Notes: generated from the letters alone by a model not told the origin. Shown: positions 47,020-59,524, numbered from the stretch's first letter. The stretch is DNA of 64,000 nucleotides from Holothuria scabra (GCA_037179385.1 CM074195.1:30646222-30710221), one strand, 5' to 3'. A program made the numbers and translations.

Positions 47020-49045
47020 TCTTTGAAAAAATTTAAATAGCATCGCAAGAAAACGTACACCTGCAGAGCTGAATAATTAGTGTGATGGTAACTTGCCCCT
47101 TTATCAAACGGTCAAGTGGTTAGAGCTTAATTTCTCGACAAATGCGAGAATATTTGTAAAGTTACCCCGATATTTCAAAGTAAGGTCGGGTGACTAGACC
47201 TTTTCTGTTTGATAATACTTGATGTAAAGAAATGAAATACTGCCCTCAATTACGCAGCTGCGTCACGTCTTTAAATTCCACGACAAAGTCTGTCTGTGAT
47301 CCATTTTCCTTGCATAGGCTTTCACAATCCACAATCGTAATATGTTCTATCACATCAGGAATAAGGATTTAAGCATAGTCCTGAGCCTTAGAAGCTTTTT
47401 AGTGGTGTTCTGCTATCGAGTAGATGGCAACCTTTGTAGAAGGCCGACGTTCTTTTGCAGTGCTTTCTCATGCTTTCCGTTTGGTCGTATCAACCACTCA
47501 CAGAACCATCGGGAAATATGAAAAGTGTAACTTTACTCTTCGTGTCACTAGTGAACTTGTAGGCGTACGAGGCGGCGGCAGAGGTGGCGCACTCCCCCTC
47601 TCAATTCGGGAAAAATGAGTTGGTCTATTTGGGCAAAACATGGACAAAACATTATTCGGGCTGCCCCTCATACAAAATTATCCCCGTATGGTAGAATTAA
47701 ATTGGAGACAAATGCAGAGCAGCAGGGTGAAAGTTTGCTGCATAAGATTATACATTTTTGAGCACGAGCAAACAGTGTTCAGGTGCATGTGACCTTGTGA
47801 CCGAACGGAAAGTTCAAAATTTCCTGACTTATCTATTGCGTAAAGAACAACATTACTTGTTTTAGGTCATGAGCGATGAAAATGGAGCCTCATTTATGGC
47901 CGCTGGGCCAAGGGTGATCACATAAATTTCTGGCTAATATTGTTTTTAATACACTTCCGCCTACAGCCTAATGTTGCGCTTATATACCCTTCATTATTTC
48001 CCTCGGAGAAAGTTTGGTGACGGACTTCTAATACTAGGAGACGAGATACTCACGTGATCAAGTCGGTTACCACCTGTCGAACAAACTAGGACTTAACAAG
48101 ATTCCATCGGCCTGCTGTGATCAGTTCGTAGTGAGACCAGGGAAACTCCCTGGTAAGACGATGAACGTTTTAGGCGAAATACTTATTTCAATTAAAGAAT
48201 AATATCACAGTATTTCATTGATATTTGTTGATATTTTTTGTAAGAGTTTAGCTTGTTTTCTTTCCACAGTATAAAATGTTTCTCAAAAGTCTTGTGATAC
48301 TTATCCAATTGAACAAGTGTGTTCATAGAAGCAACGCAGGCATTCATATGAGGAACAGGGAGTTGTTATTTGGAGGCTGCCTGTTGGTAACCTAGAAGTA
48401 CGTGGTGAAAGTCTTTGCAAAACGTTAAGACGTTAATGCAGATTGTTGAAGGCTCTAGTTCTAGTCTCCTCGAATCCTCACATCTGGTATGGTTGTTCTG
48501 GTTTTTGCTGTTAACGGAGGAGTTTGAACAAAGATTCAAGTTTCATACGAGAAAGAGGACCAACTCTGAACAAATTAGTGAATCTTCCATTTAAATCGAA
48601 ACACATGCATTTTTCATGCAATCATCATCAAAATTTATTCGATTGCTGTGGAGAAACTTGGCCTGTGAAGTTTAAAGAAAAGCACAAAACTGCTCAATAA
48701 TGTAAGGATAAGATAAGATATGCTTGTTTCAAGTTCACTTTCTCTTGGAAATGTCGTGGTTGCAGTTTACAACTGCCAATCTAAGACCACACAACTGATT
48801 TCAATGGAAAATTTACCAGATTGCTTAAAATAAGGGCCCCACTAACAGTCAAACATATGAAAACCTTATTTGAGCTAAAATCCTTTGGTAAGAACTCTAT
48901 TATGGAACATCCAAAATAAATGGTTAGTTTTGAGAAATGCCATCTTTACCAAAAGGTTAAAATTGTTTAGAGATATAGTTTATTTGACAGATCCGTTTAT
49001 GTGTGCTTTTGTGATTGTGTAATGCAGATTTACTAAATGGGATAA
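47020..49045. other. No gene recognised
   Basis: Short frames only. No repeats recognised. Confidence 0.4.
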
Positions 49046-49049
49046 TTAG

Positions 49050-49272
49050 TAACTGTCTTTGTTTCCACCCGAGGGTTGTCTTTGTTCCCACCTATGGGTT
49101 GACTTTGTTCCGACCTGTAGTCAGTCTTTGTCTCCACATGTGGGTTGTGGTTATCTTTGCTTCCACCTGTGGGTTTCCTTTGTTCACACCTGAGGGTTGT
49201 TTTTGTTCCCACTTGAGCGTTGTTTTTGTTCCCACCTGTGAGTTCTTTTTGTTCCCACCTGTGGGTTGGGGT
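49050..49272 (+). repeat. ~22-bp minisatellite, about 9-10 units
   Basis: Degenerate tandem copies of 'tttgttcccacctgtgggtt', ending in the least diverged units near 49245-49270. Unit length varies between about 21 and 30 bp. The open frame at 49015-49278 is a repeat translation. Confidence 0.88.
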
Positions 49273-49402
49273 TTGTAGAATATACCCGCCGTGTACCCCC
49301 TGTAATTAGGGGCGGCTAAAGGTTGAAACCGTATTTGAAATCAAACGTGATCTGCATCCAATTTGAATTTCATTTACATTTTATCTATGGCTGACAATAT
49401 AC

Positions 49403-49433
49403 ATAACACATTCGTGATGGTGTGTCGTTAAAA
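49403..49433 (-). repeat. Short dispersed 30-bp motif (copy 2, inverted)
   Basis: Reverse complement reads 'ttttaacgacacacca' then 'tcacgaatgtgttat', matching 44861-44890 and 55831-55860. Confidence 0.6.
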
Positions 49434-49737
49434 CCTAGGTAATTGAACGACCGACCGACCGACGGACTGGCTTTTTGCTTTACCGTTTATAAGATTCTAA
49501 GCTGGGTGGTTGGTTCAGAGATACAAAAATATACAGCTACATTTATTGTTGTGATGTACATGTGGGAGTTCTTCATTCTGTTAATACTTGTAACTATTAT
49601 TTTTACTTTTGTTTTTTGCTTTGAATTTCATTACATACATATCCGATCATCATAGTCAATTCCTTTGTTCTGATATTGGATGTTGAAATTTGTTGGTCAC
49701 TTAAAACAAAATAGTATAGTGCGTTATCACTGGTGAC

Positions 49738-50880
49738 TTTCTTGTTGTACAACTCAGGTTACCTGCTTTGTTTCCTTTTGAAATGAACACTGCTTTTGGC
49801 CTTGAAACTTGCTGTTTGCTTGCATAGCAATATACCATTGTGCACTCTTAAAAATGTTGGGCAAAATTTTAACCAACTTTTACCCAACGTTGGGCGCGTA
49901 TACCACCACACCAACATCTGGGCAAATTGTGCCCAACAATGAGCAAATATATTTACCCGTATATTTGGCAAATGTTTGCCCCTTTTCTGGGTAATTTATT
50001 TTTCCCATTTGTTGGGCAACAGTTTTTACTCAACCTTTGGGCAAACTTTACCAGATGTTGGTGTGGTGGTATACGAAGCCTACGTTGGATAAACGTTTGG
50101 TAAACGGTGGGCATTTGGTTACTTTGAAGTGATAGAGGCAAATGAGGTAAACAAAGGAATTTCAAGGTTTTCTAAGTTACAATACAATGAAAAACAGCAT
50201 TAATACCGGTCTAAATAAATATCTTTTTATTTTGGTGAGGAATTTCGATCAATTCCTGACTGGTCATAAACTAATGTTAAGCACAACACATTCGACACAG
50301 TAACGTTGTAAGCCTAACGTTAGCCAGCCCTATGTCAGCCTAACATAAGCCGTGGATCTGCAGTACCTTGTTCAGCTTTGCACCTCAATTTTGGACATTT
50401 GTTGGCTTTCACTTCACAGAAATAACCAAGAAACATTTAAAACTTTTCCTTGAGAGATACACGTTAGTGTACACCTGTAAAAGTATTATTGAAGGCACCT
50501 AATCCACACCAAATAAGCTTTGTCGTCACAATTTCTTCCGCCGTTGTTGTCGTTTGTCTCGGACAAGAGAGACTTTCCGACTATACAAGTATTGCGCATG
50601 CTCATTTCGCACACGTCATGGACATTTGCCCAACTAATTGGCAATGACCTTACACGTGCCCATGCCCAATCATCGCTGTGTTTGCCCAACTTTAACAAAA
50701 CTTTGCCCAACGTTTACCCAGCTGTAAGTGACCAGCACGTTTTACCCAGAATTTTTAAGAGTGTACCATTTTAAATTAAGTGAATTATCTTCAACATGTT
50801 ATATCTGAGCTTAGGAATATCTTATGAAGATGGGAGTTAGACTGGTAGAATTAATTCTGCTTTCTATGCAAAAAAATATT
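49738..50880 (+). repeat. Dispersed repeat split by a MITE
   Basis: The left part (49738-49842) and right part (50767-50880) match consecutive parts of 11998-12345. The interrupting DNA has its own terminal inverted repeats, so the repeat was there first. Confidence 0.65.
49840..50766. mobile_element. ~0.92-kb MITE with CACTCTTAAAAAT ends
   Basis: The left end CACTCTTAAAAATGTTGGGC and right end (reverse complement) CACTCTTAAAAATTCTGGGT form terminal inverted repeats. TACCATT stands on both outer sides, with three extra bases (gtg) at the left, so the exact duplication is ambiguous. Inside are many 'ttgggcaa' / 'ttgcccaa' motifs and a perfect 24-bp inverted repeat (49898-49921 with 50051-50074). 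No transposase frame; open frames are non-coding. Confidence 0.8.
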
Positions 50881-51167
50881 TTTGAAATTTTAGACTTGAG
50901 TTACACTTTCGGTGCACTACACACAAAGTAAAACGAAAACAAAAAAGAAGAAGCTAACTGGTTTCAAATTTGAACTCATAGTTGTCACCTGTATTTACTT
51001 AATACGTCATCTTTATGTCATCTTTACATTGTACAGGATATGAATGGAAATAAAAGATGTCCGACATGATTGATCCTATATTTAAACCTAGAAAAAACAC
51101 CGTACTCTGTTTATTTCATTATCCTCTACTTATGGAGTAATTTATTTGTTACTTTTTAATCAAACAG

Positions 51168-51270
51168 GTTACGCAAACTTGAGCAGGCTGCGCAGATGGC
51201 AGCTCCAGCGTGTCCAACATGTGCTTCCCTCATCAAAGAATTGGCTTTGATGCCATTTACGTCTACATAA
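51168..51270 (+). CDS. Candidate 3'-terminal exon of an unidentified host gene
   Basis: A pyrimidine-rich tract ending 'actttttaatcaaacag' fits a 3' splice site. In phase +1 the following sequence reads LRKLEQAAQMAAPACPTCAS and then LIKELALMPFTST before a TAA at 51268-51270. The peptide looks protein-like: helical and Gln/Ala-rich, then a CPTC knuckle, then an amphipathic Leu/Lys segment. I do not recognise the family. A possible AATAAA lies at about 51616. No upstream exon was identified, so it could be chance; local base composition is richer in GC than its surroundings. Confidence 0.35.
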
Positions 51271-51274
51271 GTCA

Positions 51275-51980
51275 GATGATACCCTAGTTATTATTCTTGT
51301 TTTATTTACATCCAAATCTTTGATCCTTTTAGGACATTTTCACATTCTTCGTGGAGAAAGTTGTGATGCATATTTTAGTAATGGAAATTTCTTAATATGC
51401 AGAAAAATGCAAAATAGTTTTACAGGGCACGAGCACATGCCAGACGTTAATTCTTTCCCGTATATTATAACACTAAAGTTACAAGTAAGATTACAACGAC
51501 AAAATAGCATTGTATCTGATGTAACATTATATGGTACTACAAAAGCAAAACATATCGATTGACAAGAAAAAATGGTATTTAAATTTGCTATCAAAAACAG
51601 CGAGATCATTTTTTAAATAAAATCTCTCATTTAATATTCATCCAAGAATGCAACCGGTCAAGAAGTGTCTTTCAGGCATATAACTGATTCCAATAGTTTT
51701 TGTGTGTCAAAAAGGCAATTCACCTTTTCCATGCGTTTTTATGTAGGACGATTATCGGTATAGTTACCATGGTAACTCAATTTGAATTTCCTATAATGCC
51801 ATGGCTATGTTCCTAATAGGTGCTGACCTCATTACCAAAATTACAATTACAGTAATATGTTAATTTCAAATTCACAAATATGACGTTAAAATAGTGTTTT
51901 CAGGTATTGACAGCCCAGATAAAGTTGTACGTACATATGAAAAGGTTCTTAAACTATGCGTGATTCTTTCTGAACGTAGA
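51275..51980. other. No further exon recognised
   Basis: AT-rich; would be 3' untranslated or intergenic if the exon call at 51168-51270 is right. Confidence 0.35.
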
Positions 51981-51984
51981 ATGG

Positions 51985-52085
51985 ACTACTAGCTCTCGAG
52001 GCGGACGAAATTTTTCTTTCAGCTTATTGCTGAGGGGTGGCAGGATAAGGGACGGCAGCCACAGAGGTGCTACGCAGGCTAGTGG
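51985..52085 (-). repeat. Dispersed repeat, 'GTAGCCTG..CTCTGTG' family (copy 3)
   Basis: Reverse complement reads 'ctagcctgcgtagcacctc', 'tgtggctgccgtccc', 'gccacccctcagc' and 'aaatttcgtccgcctcg'. This parallels 38249-38345. Confidence 0.45.
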
Positions 52086-53058
52086 AATGCTAGGATTGAA
52101 AAGCCAGGCCCTATGCTACATGCGTTAATAGAATAGATACGTTCGTTACGTACAGTTCCTTTGACTTTTTTGTACTATAGGTATTCCACTTAAGGGAGCA
52201 GATTTTATCTAAAATTCAATGTTCGACCTTGGAGCTACTACGAACCAATGCATACATGGATTGAGTTGCAGTTGCACTATTTCTATATGATAAGATGAAG
52301 GCTTTCAGTGGACACTTTTACTTTCTCTTTTTTCAAGGGTCAAAATAACCACGCAATTGTTATCATGGCCGGTTATGCTTTTCGTTCGAAATAGGGCAAT
52401 AATAATTACCGAAGATTCGTATGGGTGAGAAAAATGTAAGAAAGAAAAACGACGTTTGGAATTGTGGCATTGCACCAACATGCTTCCACTCATTCAATTA
52501 CATATCATTCCAGGAATGAGATTGCATGCAGACATTTGCAATTTAACAAGGTGAAATAAAGATTGAAGAACGATTCAGTTCTGGACTTCATGAAATTTTT
52601 TCTAATGAATTTCTCGCACCTTCAAACCTAAACAATTCGTGTCTTTGCTTCATAAACAGCAACTTTATTTTCAAACTGTCCGTATTTTCTACCCCATAGG
52701 TGGGTCACCCTAAGTATTTTTACCGTTACGGCAGGACATAGGATGGCGCCTCTTTCTCAATGCATATTGGTGTATTTAATCAGCAATATGCTTCTTTGTT
52801 AAAAGACACACAAAGGCACATCATGAATCGCTGTGGGTAGTACAAGGTTTAAATTTAGTCATAGGCCAAGCTTGAGAAATTTGTTTTTTTTTTACATCAG
52901 GAACAAAAGATGGCAAAGGTTTTATTCGAGTGACGTCCAAGACACAAAATAAGGCCAAGATGCGTCATCAGACAATGTCCGTCAAACTGGCAAAACTCAA
53001 CTATTTACTCTGCAAAAATAACGAGCAGCTGTCATTTGCGTCTTCTGTGGAGATAACC

Positions 53059-53328
53059 TTAACGACACCTACGACTTCCGCTTCCCTGGCCCTTCCAGAT
53101 ATCGACGAGGTTACACCATGGGTTGTTGTGATATCGCCCTTTACTCCGCTTGGAAAGACTGCCTTCGACGAATCTGTCCGATCCGCTGACGGGGAACTCT
53201 GGTCTAGAATCCATGGGCGGAATGTACTCAAATGGATCGGCAGCGTCCACTTTTCCGAGAAGGTTTAACAGATTTGCCATCAGTTCGTCTCTTATACGTT
53301 GATTTATTGTTCTCGGAGAATCAGGGAC
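53059..53328 (-). CDS. Candidate terminal exon, possible secreted-peptide precursor
   Basis: On the minus strand a strong 3' splice site (pyrimidine run ending TTTATTTTTTCTGCAG) precedes an 89-codon frame to a TAA at 53059-53061. It reads VPDSPRTINQRIRDELMANL, then an acidic/Pro-rich stretch (ADPFEYIPPMDSRPEFP), then a dibasic SLSKRSKGR site (Lys60-Arg61). The C-terminus (YHNNPWCNLVDIWKGQGSGS, ending RRCR) has Cys72 and Cys88. A helical spacer, then an acidic spacer, a Lys-Arg site and a short Cys-containing tail is the layout of a neuropeptide or hormone precursor. I do not recognise the peptide, and no signal-peptide exon was found. The segment is GC-richer than its flanks. Other frames are also open here, notably plus strand 52930-53268 (112 codons), so the strand is not certain. 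Confidence 0.38.
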   Translation of the reverse strand, partial: VPDSPRTINQRIRDELMANLLNLLGKVDAADPFEYIPPMDSRPEFPVSGSDRFVEGSLSKRSKGRYHNNPWCNLVDIWKGQGSGSRRCR

Positions 53329-53334
53329 CTGCAG

Positions 53335-55825
53335 AAAAAATAAAGAGAAGGCTGACGTGAGGCTTGATATTGAGTTTTAACGCCATTCCAATTAAAGCTA
53401 TGAATTACAGGTTTAACAATGATGAACTGCGCATTAGCAAAGAATAATGTACTAACGGGATAATTGCGAGAGAGAGAGAGCATTTTTTGTCCTTGCAAAA
53501 ACCCACACGTTTAACTTTGTGAGTGGCCAACAATAATTTGATTTGAAATAAATATGGCTCAATAAATACGGTAGTAATATTTGCACATTTAAAAGGAAAC
53601 AGACTTTGAACAGTCCGATTAAATTGAGTAACCCAAGATGAGTGCGCTTATCCACTTCCGTGAGTACGATAATGCGTGGTCACCAATGGAGTAGCGTATG
53701 GTAAAGGGACGACCACTTTCCTGACAGAAATAAAAACATGACAGCTCCCATTTTACATTTTTATAGCCTGACAAAATACGTCCCTGCAGACCGTTCTGTA
53801 ATCCTCTGACAAAAATCCCTTATCTCGGTCAATTGCAGTCACCTGACCGCAAGGGAACAAAAAGAGTTAAGAATTATTATTAGGTATGAATGAAAAATAA
53901 TGTCAAGGTATCACAGAAGTACTCAATCGACACAGTAATCAATGAACCATTTTCCAAACGGCAATTACAAGGACTTGTGGGATAGGGTAAGTGTGCGTCG
54001 CATTTGGCCACAATAAATTGACATCGCTTAAACGACCTGTTCCAAACAAAATTCCATCCCACAATGCTTTGTAAATGAAAGGATGAAGGTTTATTTAGTG
54101 TTCCATAATCGACTATCCATTTTTCAGTGCCCGCCTACTTTGGTCAACCAGAGGTGGTGGACTGTGAGTTTGTAAGTGGAGCAAAAGAGTTGGGTGTTCG
54201 ACCAGGGAGAAAGATAAGGGGTTTACGTATTCGCAACTCTAAGACAATATTTTAGGACACTCTTGACACAATCTGGAAGGCTGGTGATTCTCTAGACCCA
54301 ATGAGTACGACGCCTCTAAATATGTCCCTATAGTGTTAGAAGATATCTGCTGTCGTTTTGTTGAAAAACTCCTTTGCTCCAAGCATGTGCAACCGATTCA
54401 TAAGGTTTATAGTTAATTGCAATTGCGATTTATACAGTGATTAAAATGCAATGTTGTTTAAGTATAAGAAAGTTAAAGTTCGCAAAACTGACACAAACTA
54501 GTCAGATTTAACATTCTTCTAAAATGCCACGTCTATCTGGTGGACCGCCCTTGCTCGTTTTCATCATTTCCATGCAAAAAATATCGTTAAAATAGCTAAA
54601 ACGCGAGGAGGAAAAAAGTCATGTTCAGGTAATGAGATTTCACGCCATAAAGGTATTGTCGTGCAACATTTGCTTTAAATTAAGCAGCCACGATGCAACC
54701 GCCAATGTCACATCTACCTTACCTTTTTATATCAACAATATATAAAATCATACGGAACAACTCCACATTCTAAAATCTTCACATTTCTTCACCCGCGTCC
54801 TGGCGTAGGCGAAGAATTTCAAATTTTTAGTGACGCGTGAAGGACAAAATCTATAAGAATAGTTAGTCAAGTATTTTTCACTAGTTGCTTAAATTTGATG
54901 ATTATGGGCTCAAGGCGAACGTTGACTGGTTTTAGTATATTTAAGACATCATGACCAGCACTCTAACTCTTGACGTTTTATAAAAGCGTTACTGATTATA
55001 GATCCTTACTGATTAATTAACATTAATATTTAATACAGTTTTGACGTTCAAACGAAGATACAAAACTAGTGTTCGAATGTATAAAGCTCATCTCAAATGT
55101 TGCCAACCCCTTTTCTGTTTCATTTTTCAAAGATGAGATGTAGTAAAGTGTAAATGTGAGTAGGTTTTTCCAACAATTTTTGACACAAAGCCATTTTCGA
55201 GGAGTAATTCAGCTAAATATTTTCAATCAGTCAATGAAATCAGATGTAGAGTTGGTGTCCCGTTTGCACCTTGTGACGTGTACACAATTTTACTATCGCT
55301 TAATCGGATAATTATGGATGTATCTGTTGCGATAATACGAAGTTTCATGCGTGGGATGAATAATATGGTTACGAAAGTATGAAATAATGGGTGACTTTCC
55401 TGTCAATTGCTTTTAATAACGAAGTGAAGTGTTGCAGAAAGTGGTAATTACATTTTTGTAAGAACGCAGGGAACATATAGATTCCAAGAGAGTAACAATA
55501 CAAATATATACATTGTGAGGTTAAGTTGAAATAGTAAGGCAACGAATACATTAAAAAATAAGCTAATTTACATCAGTATGCTTTTTACAATAGAATGTAA
55601 CGAAGCAGTACTCAAATGTATTAATATTAAACCCAAAGGCTTTATAGATTTCTGAAGGACCTCTTCATACTCGGTTCACATATTGCATGATAACATTTTA
55701 ATTACTTTAATTAATTATTGTGTCTCACCAATTAAAAAAGATTAAAAATGGAAAATGTCATTGATGAAATGAAAAATTCCAAAAGCTCATCCAACAACAC
55801 TAGGTTAGTTTGTTTGTTAGTAAGA
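53335..55825. other. No gene recognised
   Basis: If the exon at 53059-53328 is real, upstream exons should lie here or beyond, on the minus strand. I could not identify one with a signal peptide. Confidence 0.35.
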
Positions 55826-55830
55826 TGGAA

Positions 55831-55860
55831 TTAAACGACACACCAACACGAATGTGTTAT
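55831..55860 (+). repeat. Short dispersed 30-bp motif (copy 3)
   Basis: 'ttaaacgacacaccaacacg' then 'aatgtgttat'; same motif as 44861-44890 and 49403-49433. Confidence 0.6.
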
Positions 55861-56084
55861 ATTCTCAACTCGATAAAAATTTAAAGTAAATTTTTTTTTC
55901 AAGTTTCGTTCTAGTTCAAGTTTAGTTTCCCTTTACCCGCCTTTTACGACAGCCAAGAAATCCCGTGCGCATATTACAACCCCGAACCTACACAGGGAAG
56001 CATAACAAGGAAGTTTCAATGAAGTGGTGGAACCGTTTACGTGACAGCTGTCCTGATTGCAGGAGAGCTGTTTTATAAATGTGG

Positions 56085-56404
56085 ATCCCAGCCAACATGC
56101 CCAGCTGGGCCCTAACTGGGTTTCAGCTGGACTACTTGCTGGGCCCCAGCTGGGGCCCATCTGTGTTTGTCAGGTGTTCCCACGTGGGGCCCAACTGGGC
56201 TAGCCTTTCCCAGCTGAAGCCCAGGTGAAACCTAGCTGTGCCCCGCTTCAATAACTGAAGCCTAGCTGGGCTTCAGCTGGGAAAGGCTAGCCCAGTTGGG
56301 CCCCACGTGGGAACACCTGAAAAACACATACGGCCCCAGCTGGGGCCCAGCAAGTAGCCCAGCTGAAACCCAGTTGGGGCCCAGCTAGGCATGTTGGCTG
56401 GGAT
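56085..56404. mobile_element. 320-bp near-perfect palindromic MITE (foldback)
   Basis: It starts ATCCCAGCCAACATGCC and ends with the reverse complement GGCATGTTGGCTGGGAT. The two arms (about 56085-56238 and 56250-56404) are near-perfect reverse complements separated by about 11 bases. The arms are very GC-rich and made of CAGCTG / GGGCCC-type pieces. No coding capacity. Target duplication cannot be fixed because the termini are symmetrical (AT or none). Confidence 0.9.
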
Positions 56405-56409
56405 ATATT

Positions 56410-59270
56410 CAAATACAAGGTAATTGCTCACCACCACAGACCAAAAATACAAGAACCTTTCAAAAACGTGTTATAGAACGCAATTTCAGGCACGAGTCAC
56501 GTATACAACCTATTATGAAAAACTTGGCACAAATATTGCGGTTGCGTCCAATCTATAATTTAAGCTTAGGACACAGAACGTGGAACAGAAATTCTCAAAA
56601 TTTAGGCGGGAACAATCAAACATGATCCAGGTTTTTGTTCTTCTAGAAACAAAGTTTCTGAACATGACAGAATTGTCTTTCCTAAGTTCGATAAAAATTT
56701 TTATGTGTTTTTGAACGTTCCTTTCCAGTTGAATTTCCTCGGTTTGATCACAAGGCATCATGGGAGAAATTTGAAAGTAGCGCCACCCATCCGAGGATTT
56801 TCCCCCGATCGGGTAAGAAACCTCTCCACCGAATGGGTTTACTTCCAGAACTGAGCAAGCACTTTCTACCAAAGCTAAACCTGTGCACACCACATCCATA
56901 CAAGCACAAAACATAGTTTTGTAATATCGAAACTAACATTAGTGAGTACGGTATGTCTCGTTGCCAAACTTTTACTCCTTTACGAACAGCTCCAAGATGC
57001 GTTTACTTTGTCTGTGACAAAAATCTTTGACAATAAGGAGACCTCATTTCATTTTTTCGGGGTTTTTTTTTTTGGAGTTAAACGCTTCAGCCTTTTACCT
57101 TCTGGCTTAATCTACGGTGGGGCCCAAGGCCCTTTATCAGTTTTGGATCACTAGATTATCACGGGTGTTTTATTTCCATTGGTGTACTTTGTGGTACATT
57201 AGAACGATTATCACTCCCCCACTCTATGCTTGATGCTATCATATCTTTGCGGAGTTAGAGATGGAATACATTTTCCTCACGTATCTCATGATCCCATGGG
57301 CTTTAAAGTTTCACATTGTAATTAAACATCACGAGCATCAAAATGATTCTTTGATGGTCGTTCTCTGCTTCTGTAGATGAAGTTAAAGTGAACGTAGGCG
57401 ACGGTGATAACTTTTAAAAACAAATCATCCGTTCACATTAAACAAATTTCCCAAGAGATAAAACTGGGCTTTCTTGCTCAGGTAAAATCTAGTAGGCAAT
57501 GTTCCTCCTGAAAAGAAACTGTAATACGATTCAATAAAATAAACGAACAAAACGCCCGCACAGTCGGCATAATGCCTTTCTATCGAGGTCGGGTCTCAAA
57601 GAAGTAACGTTTTGTCACGAATATATTCGGTCATTAGCAAATTGCTGAAATTGGAAACGAATTTTCTTTGCAATTGTCAAGGTAGCGTTGATTTGCGCGT
57701 GCGGGAATGGCCGTAACGTACTTCTAATACACCAGATTTCAGGGTCACTTTTGATACAGTCTGCAGACGATAATTTCATCGTTACAGACATTATGACCGA
57801 AACGCGCAAACTTCTTTTAAGAAACCCAAAAGAGTTAAGACCTTTTTTCGTACGCCCTTTGAAAGATACTTTAAAATATCAAATTTAATGTTGGGGGTCC
57901 TCAAGTATTGAACGCGCTATTTCATTTCTTTTCTCCTAAAGTCTAATGTTAAGCAGAAATTAATATGCAACCTTCATGATCCCTCTTTGTCGCTAGAGGC
58001 TCGGATTACATTTTTTCATTTGATATTAAAATATAATACTTTTAAAGGGATAAGTATAGAGAAAATGAGAGAAGTCGGTTTTTGTGACAGTTAGGTTCAT
58101 TGTCTTAAAAAGGGAGGGATTCTGCGAAATTGTCATAACGGTATAAAGTTAAAAAGCCGAAACACCCTCATAATCTTCATGATTGGAATAAGTAATGTAA
58201 AAGGATGGTTACGAAACGAAGATTACTTCAGTGAAATTAAAAAGCTTTGCCGATTCGACTTGGTTGTAAACTGGGCCGTAAAACTCCATCTTGCAAACTA
58301 ATTTACTTTAAAAACTAAATCCTCACATCCCAAACACTTCCAATTCCCCATCATGCTCTCCCACAACTGTCTAAAACCCATCCTCTTCCAGACACAATTG
58401 CAGTTTGTATTGCATGTGGGGAAGTTTCTCTTGAGAAAGCAACATTTACACCCCAGTACATCAAAGGCTGTGTGGGGTGAAACTGTTACCTGAGTTTGAT
58501 ACATGATCTGTGCCCTCAAATGAGCAATGCTTCCGTTGTGTTCACACTATGTGAAAAGCGATTAAAACATACTTCTGTTAGCTAAACCCAAATGTTACGT
58601 ACTTTTTGATTGTTTTAATACATCTGTTACTGTCAATCAATTAATCAGATGTGAAATCTGACTATATTAAGTATGCGGGTGAGCTTCATTTCCTTCATGA
58701 AGCGATGAGAGAAATCAGGAAGAAAAGAGAAATGTAACAGAAAGGAAGAGGGGAAACTTCTTCATGTGCTTCAGGGGGAGAATACAAGACCCGTATGTGT
58801 ACTCAAAACAGGGAACGGCTATTTAAAACGCAGTTTCCTGTTCCGAACACTCTCAGTAAATACTTGCTGTGTAATATGAGCTGCAGTATTCTGAATTTGC
58901 TGTCAATCAAAGAGCTGTTCGAATTAAGGATTTTGGAAGACTACAACAAATGTTGTAGTTGGCGGTGAAAAATGACTACCTTTAACATAGATACGTCTGT
59001 ACGATAAAAAAGGAGACAATTGGTTGAACACTCAGTTATTGTGAGGATTCAAAAAGCCTCACTTAATAGAACGTCGTTAAGACTTAAAAAGATCAAAAGA
59101 TGTCAAAATGGTTACGTGACTTCTATTGGGACGTTAATCATTAACGTTACTAGGTTGCGTGTCTTGCTACTTTCCCATCTAGGCGTCTATTGCAGCTGTT
59201 ACCAAGGTGCCGTAGTGCATGATCAGTTCCATACAATGTGCCAAACTGAAACCCGCTTACGTCACGTGCA
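56410..59270. other. No gene recognised
   Basis: The 133-codon minus frame at 56513-56914 overlaps another open frame and shows no domain. No other support. Confidence 0.4.
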
Positions 59271-59276
59271 TAATCT

Positions 59277-59524
59277 CTATAGAAGAATCTGATCAGCGCT
59301 TGTGTTTAGTGAGTGTGGGCAGGCAAAAGCGGGGTCCGTGAACCTTTAACCGTCTTCATTTATTGTCTGCTTGAATTTTAAACCATCGTGTTCAGTGAAA
59401 TTGAAGGAATCAAGATACAGTTTAGTGTGCAACCATTCATGATACAGATTAATAAGGAAACCGAAACACCCCAGTTATGGCCGACTGAATTCAGATGATC
59501 ACTTCCTGTCCGGATTCATCTATA
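59277..59524 (+). mobile_element. MITE, TATAGACGAATCCG family (copy 6)
   Basis: The left end 'ctatagaagaatctgatca' and right end 'ccggattcatctatag' are diverged terminal repeats. The body matches copy 3 ('gcttgtgtttagtgagtgtg', 'gaaattgaaggaatcaagat', 'gttatggccgactga'). About 248 bp. Confidence 0.75.

Noticed and set aside
56513..56914. 133-codon minus frame
   Set aside because: Overlapping alternative frame, no recognisable motif, no splice context.
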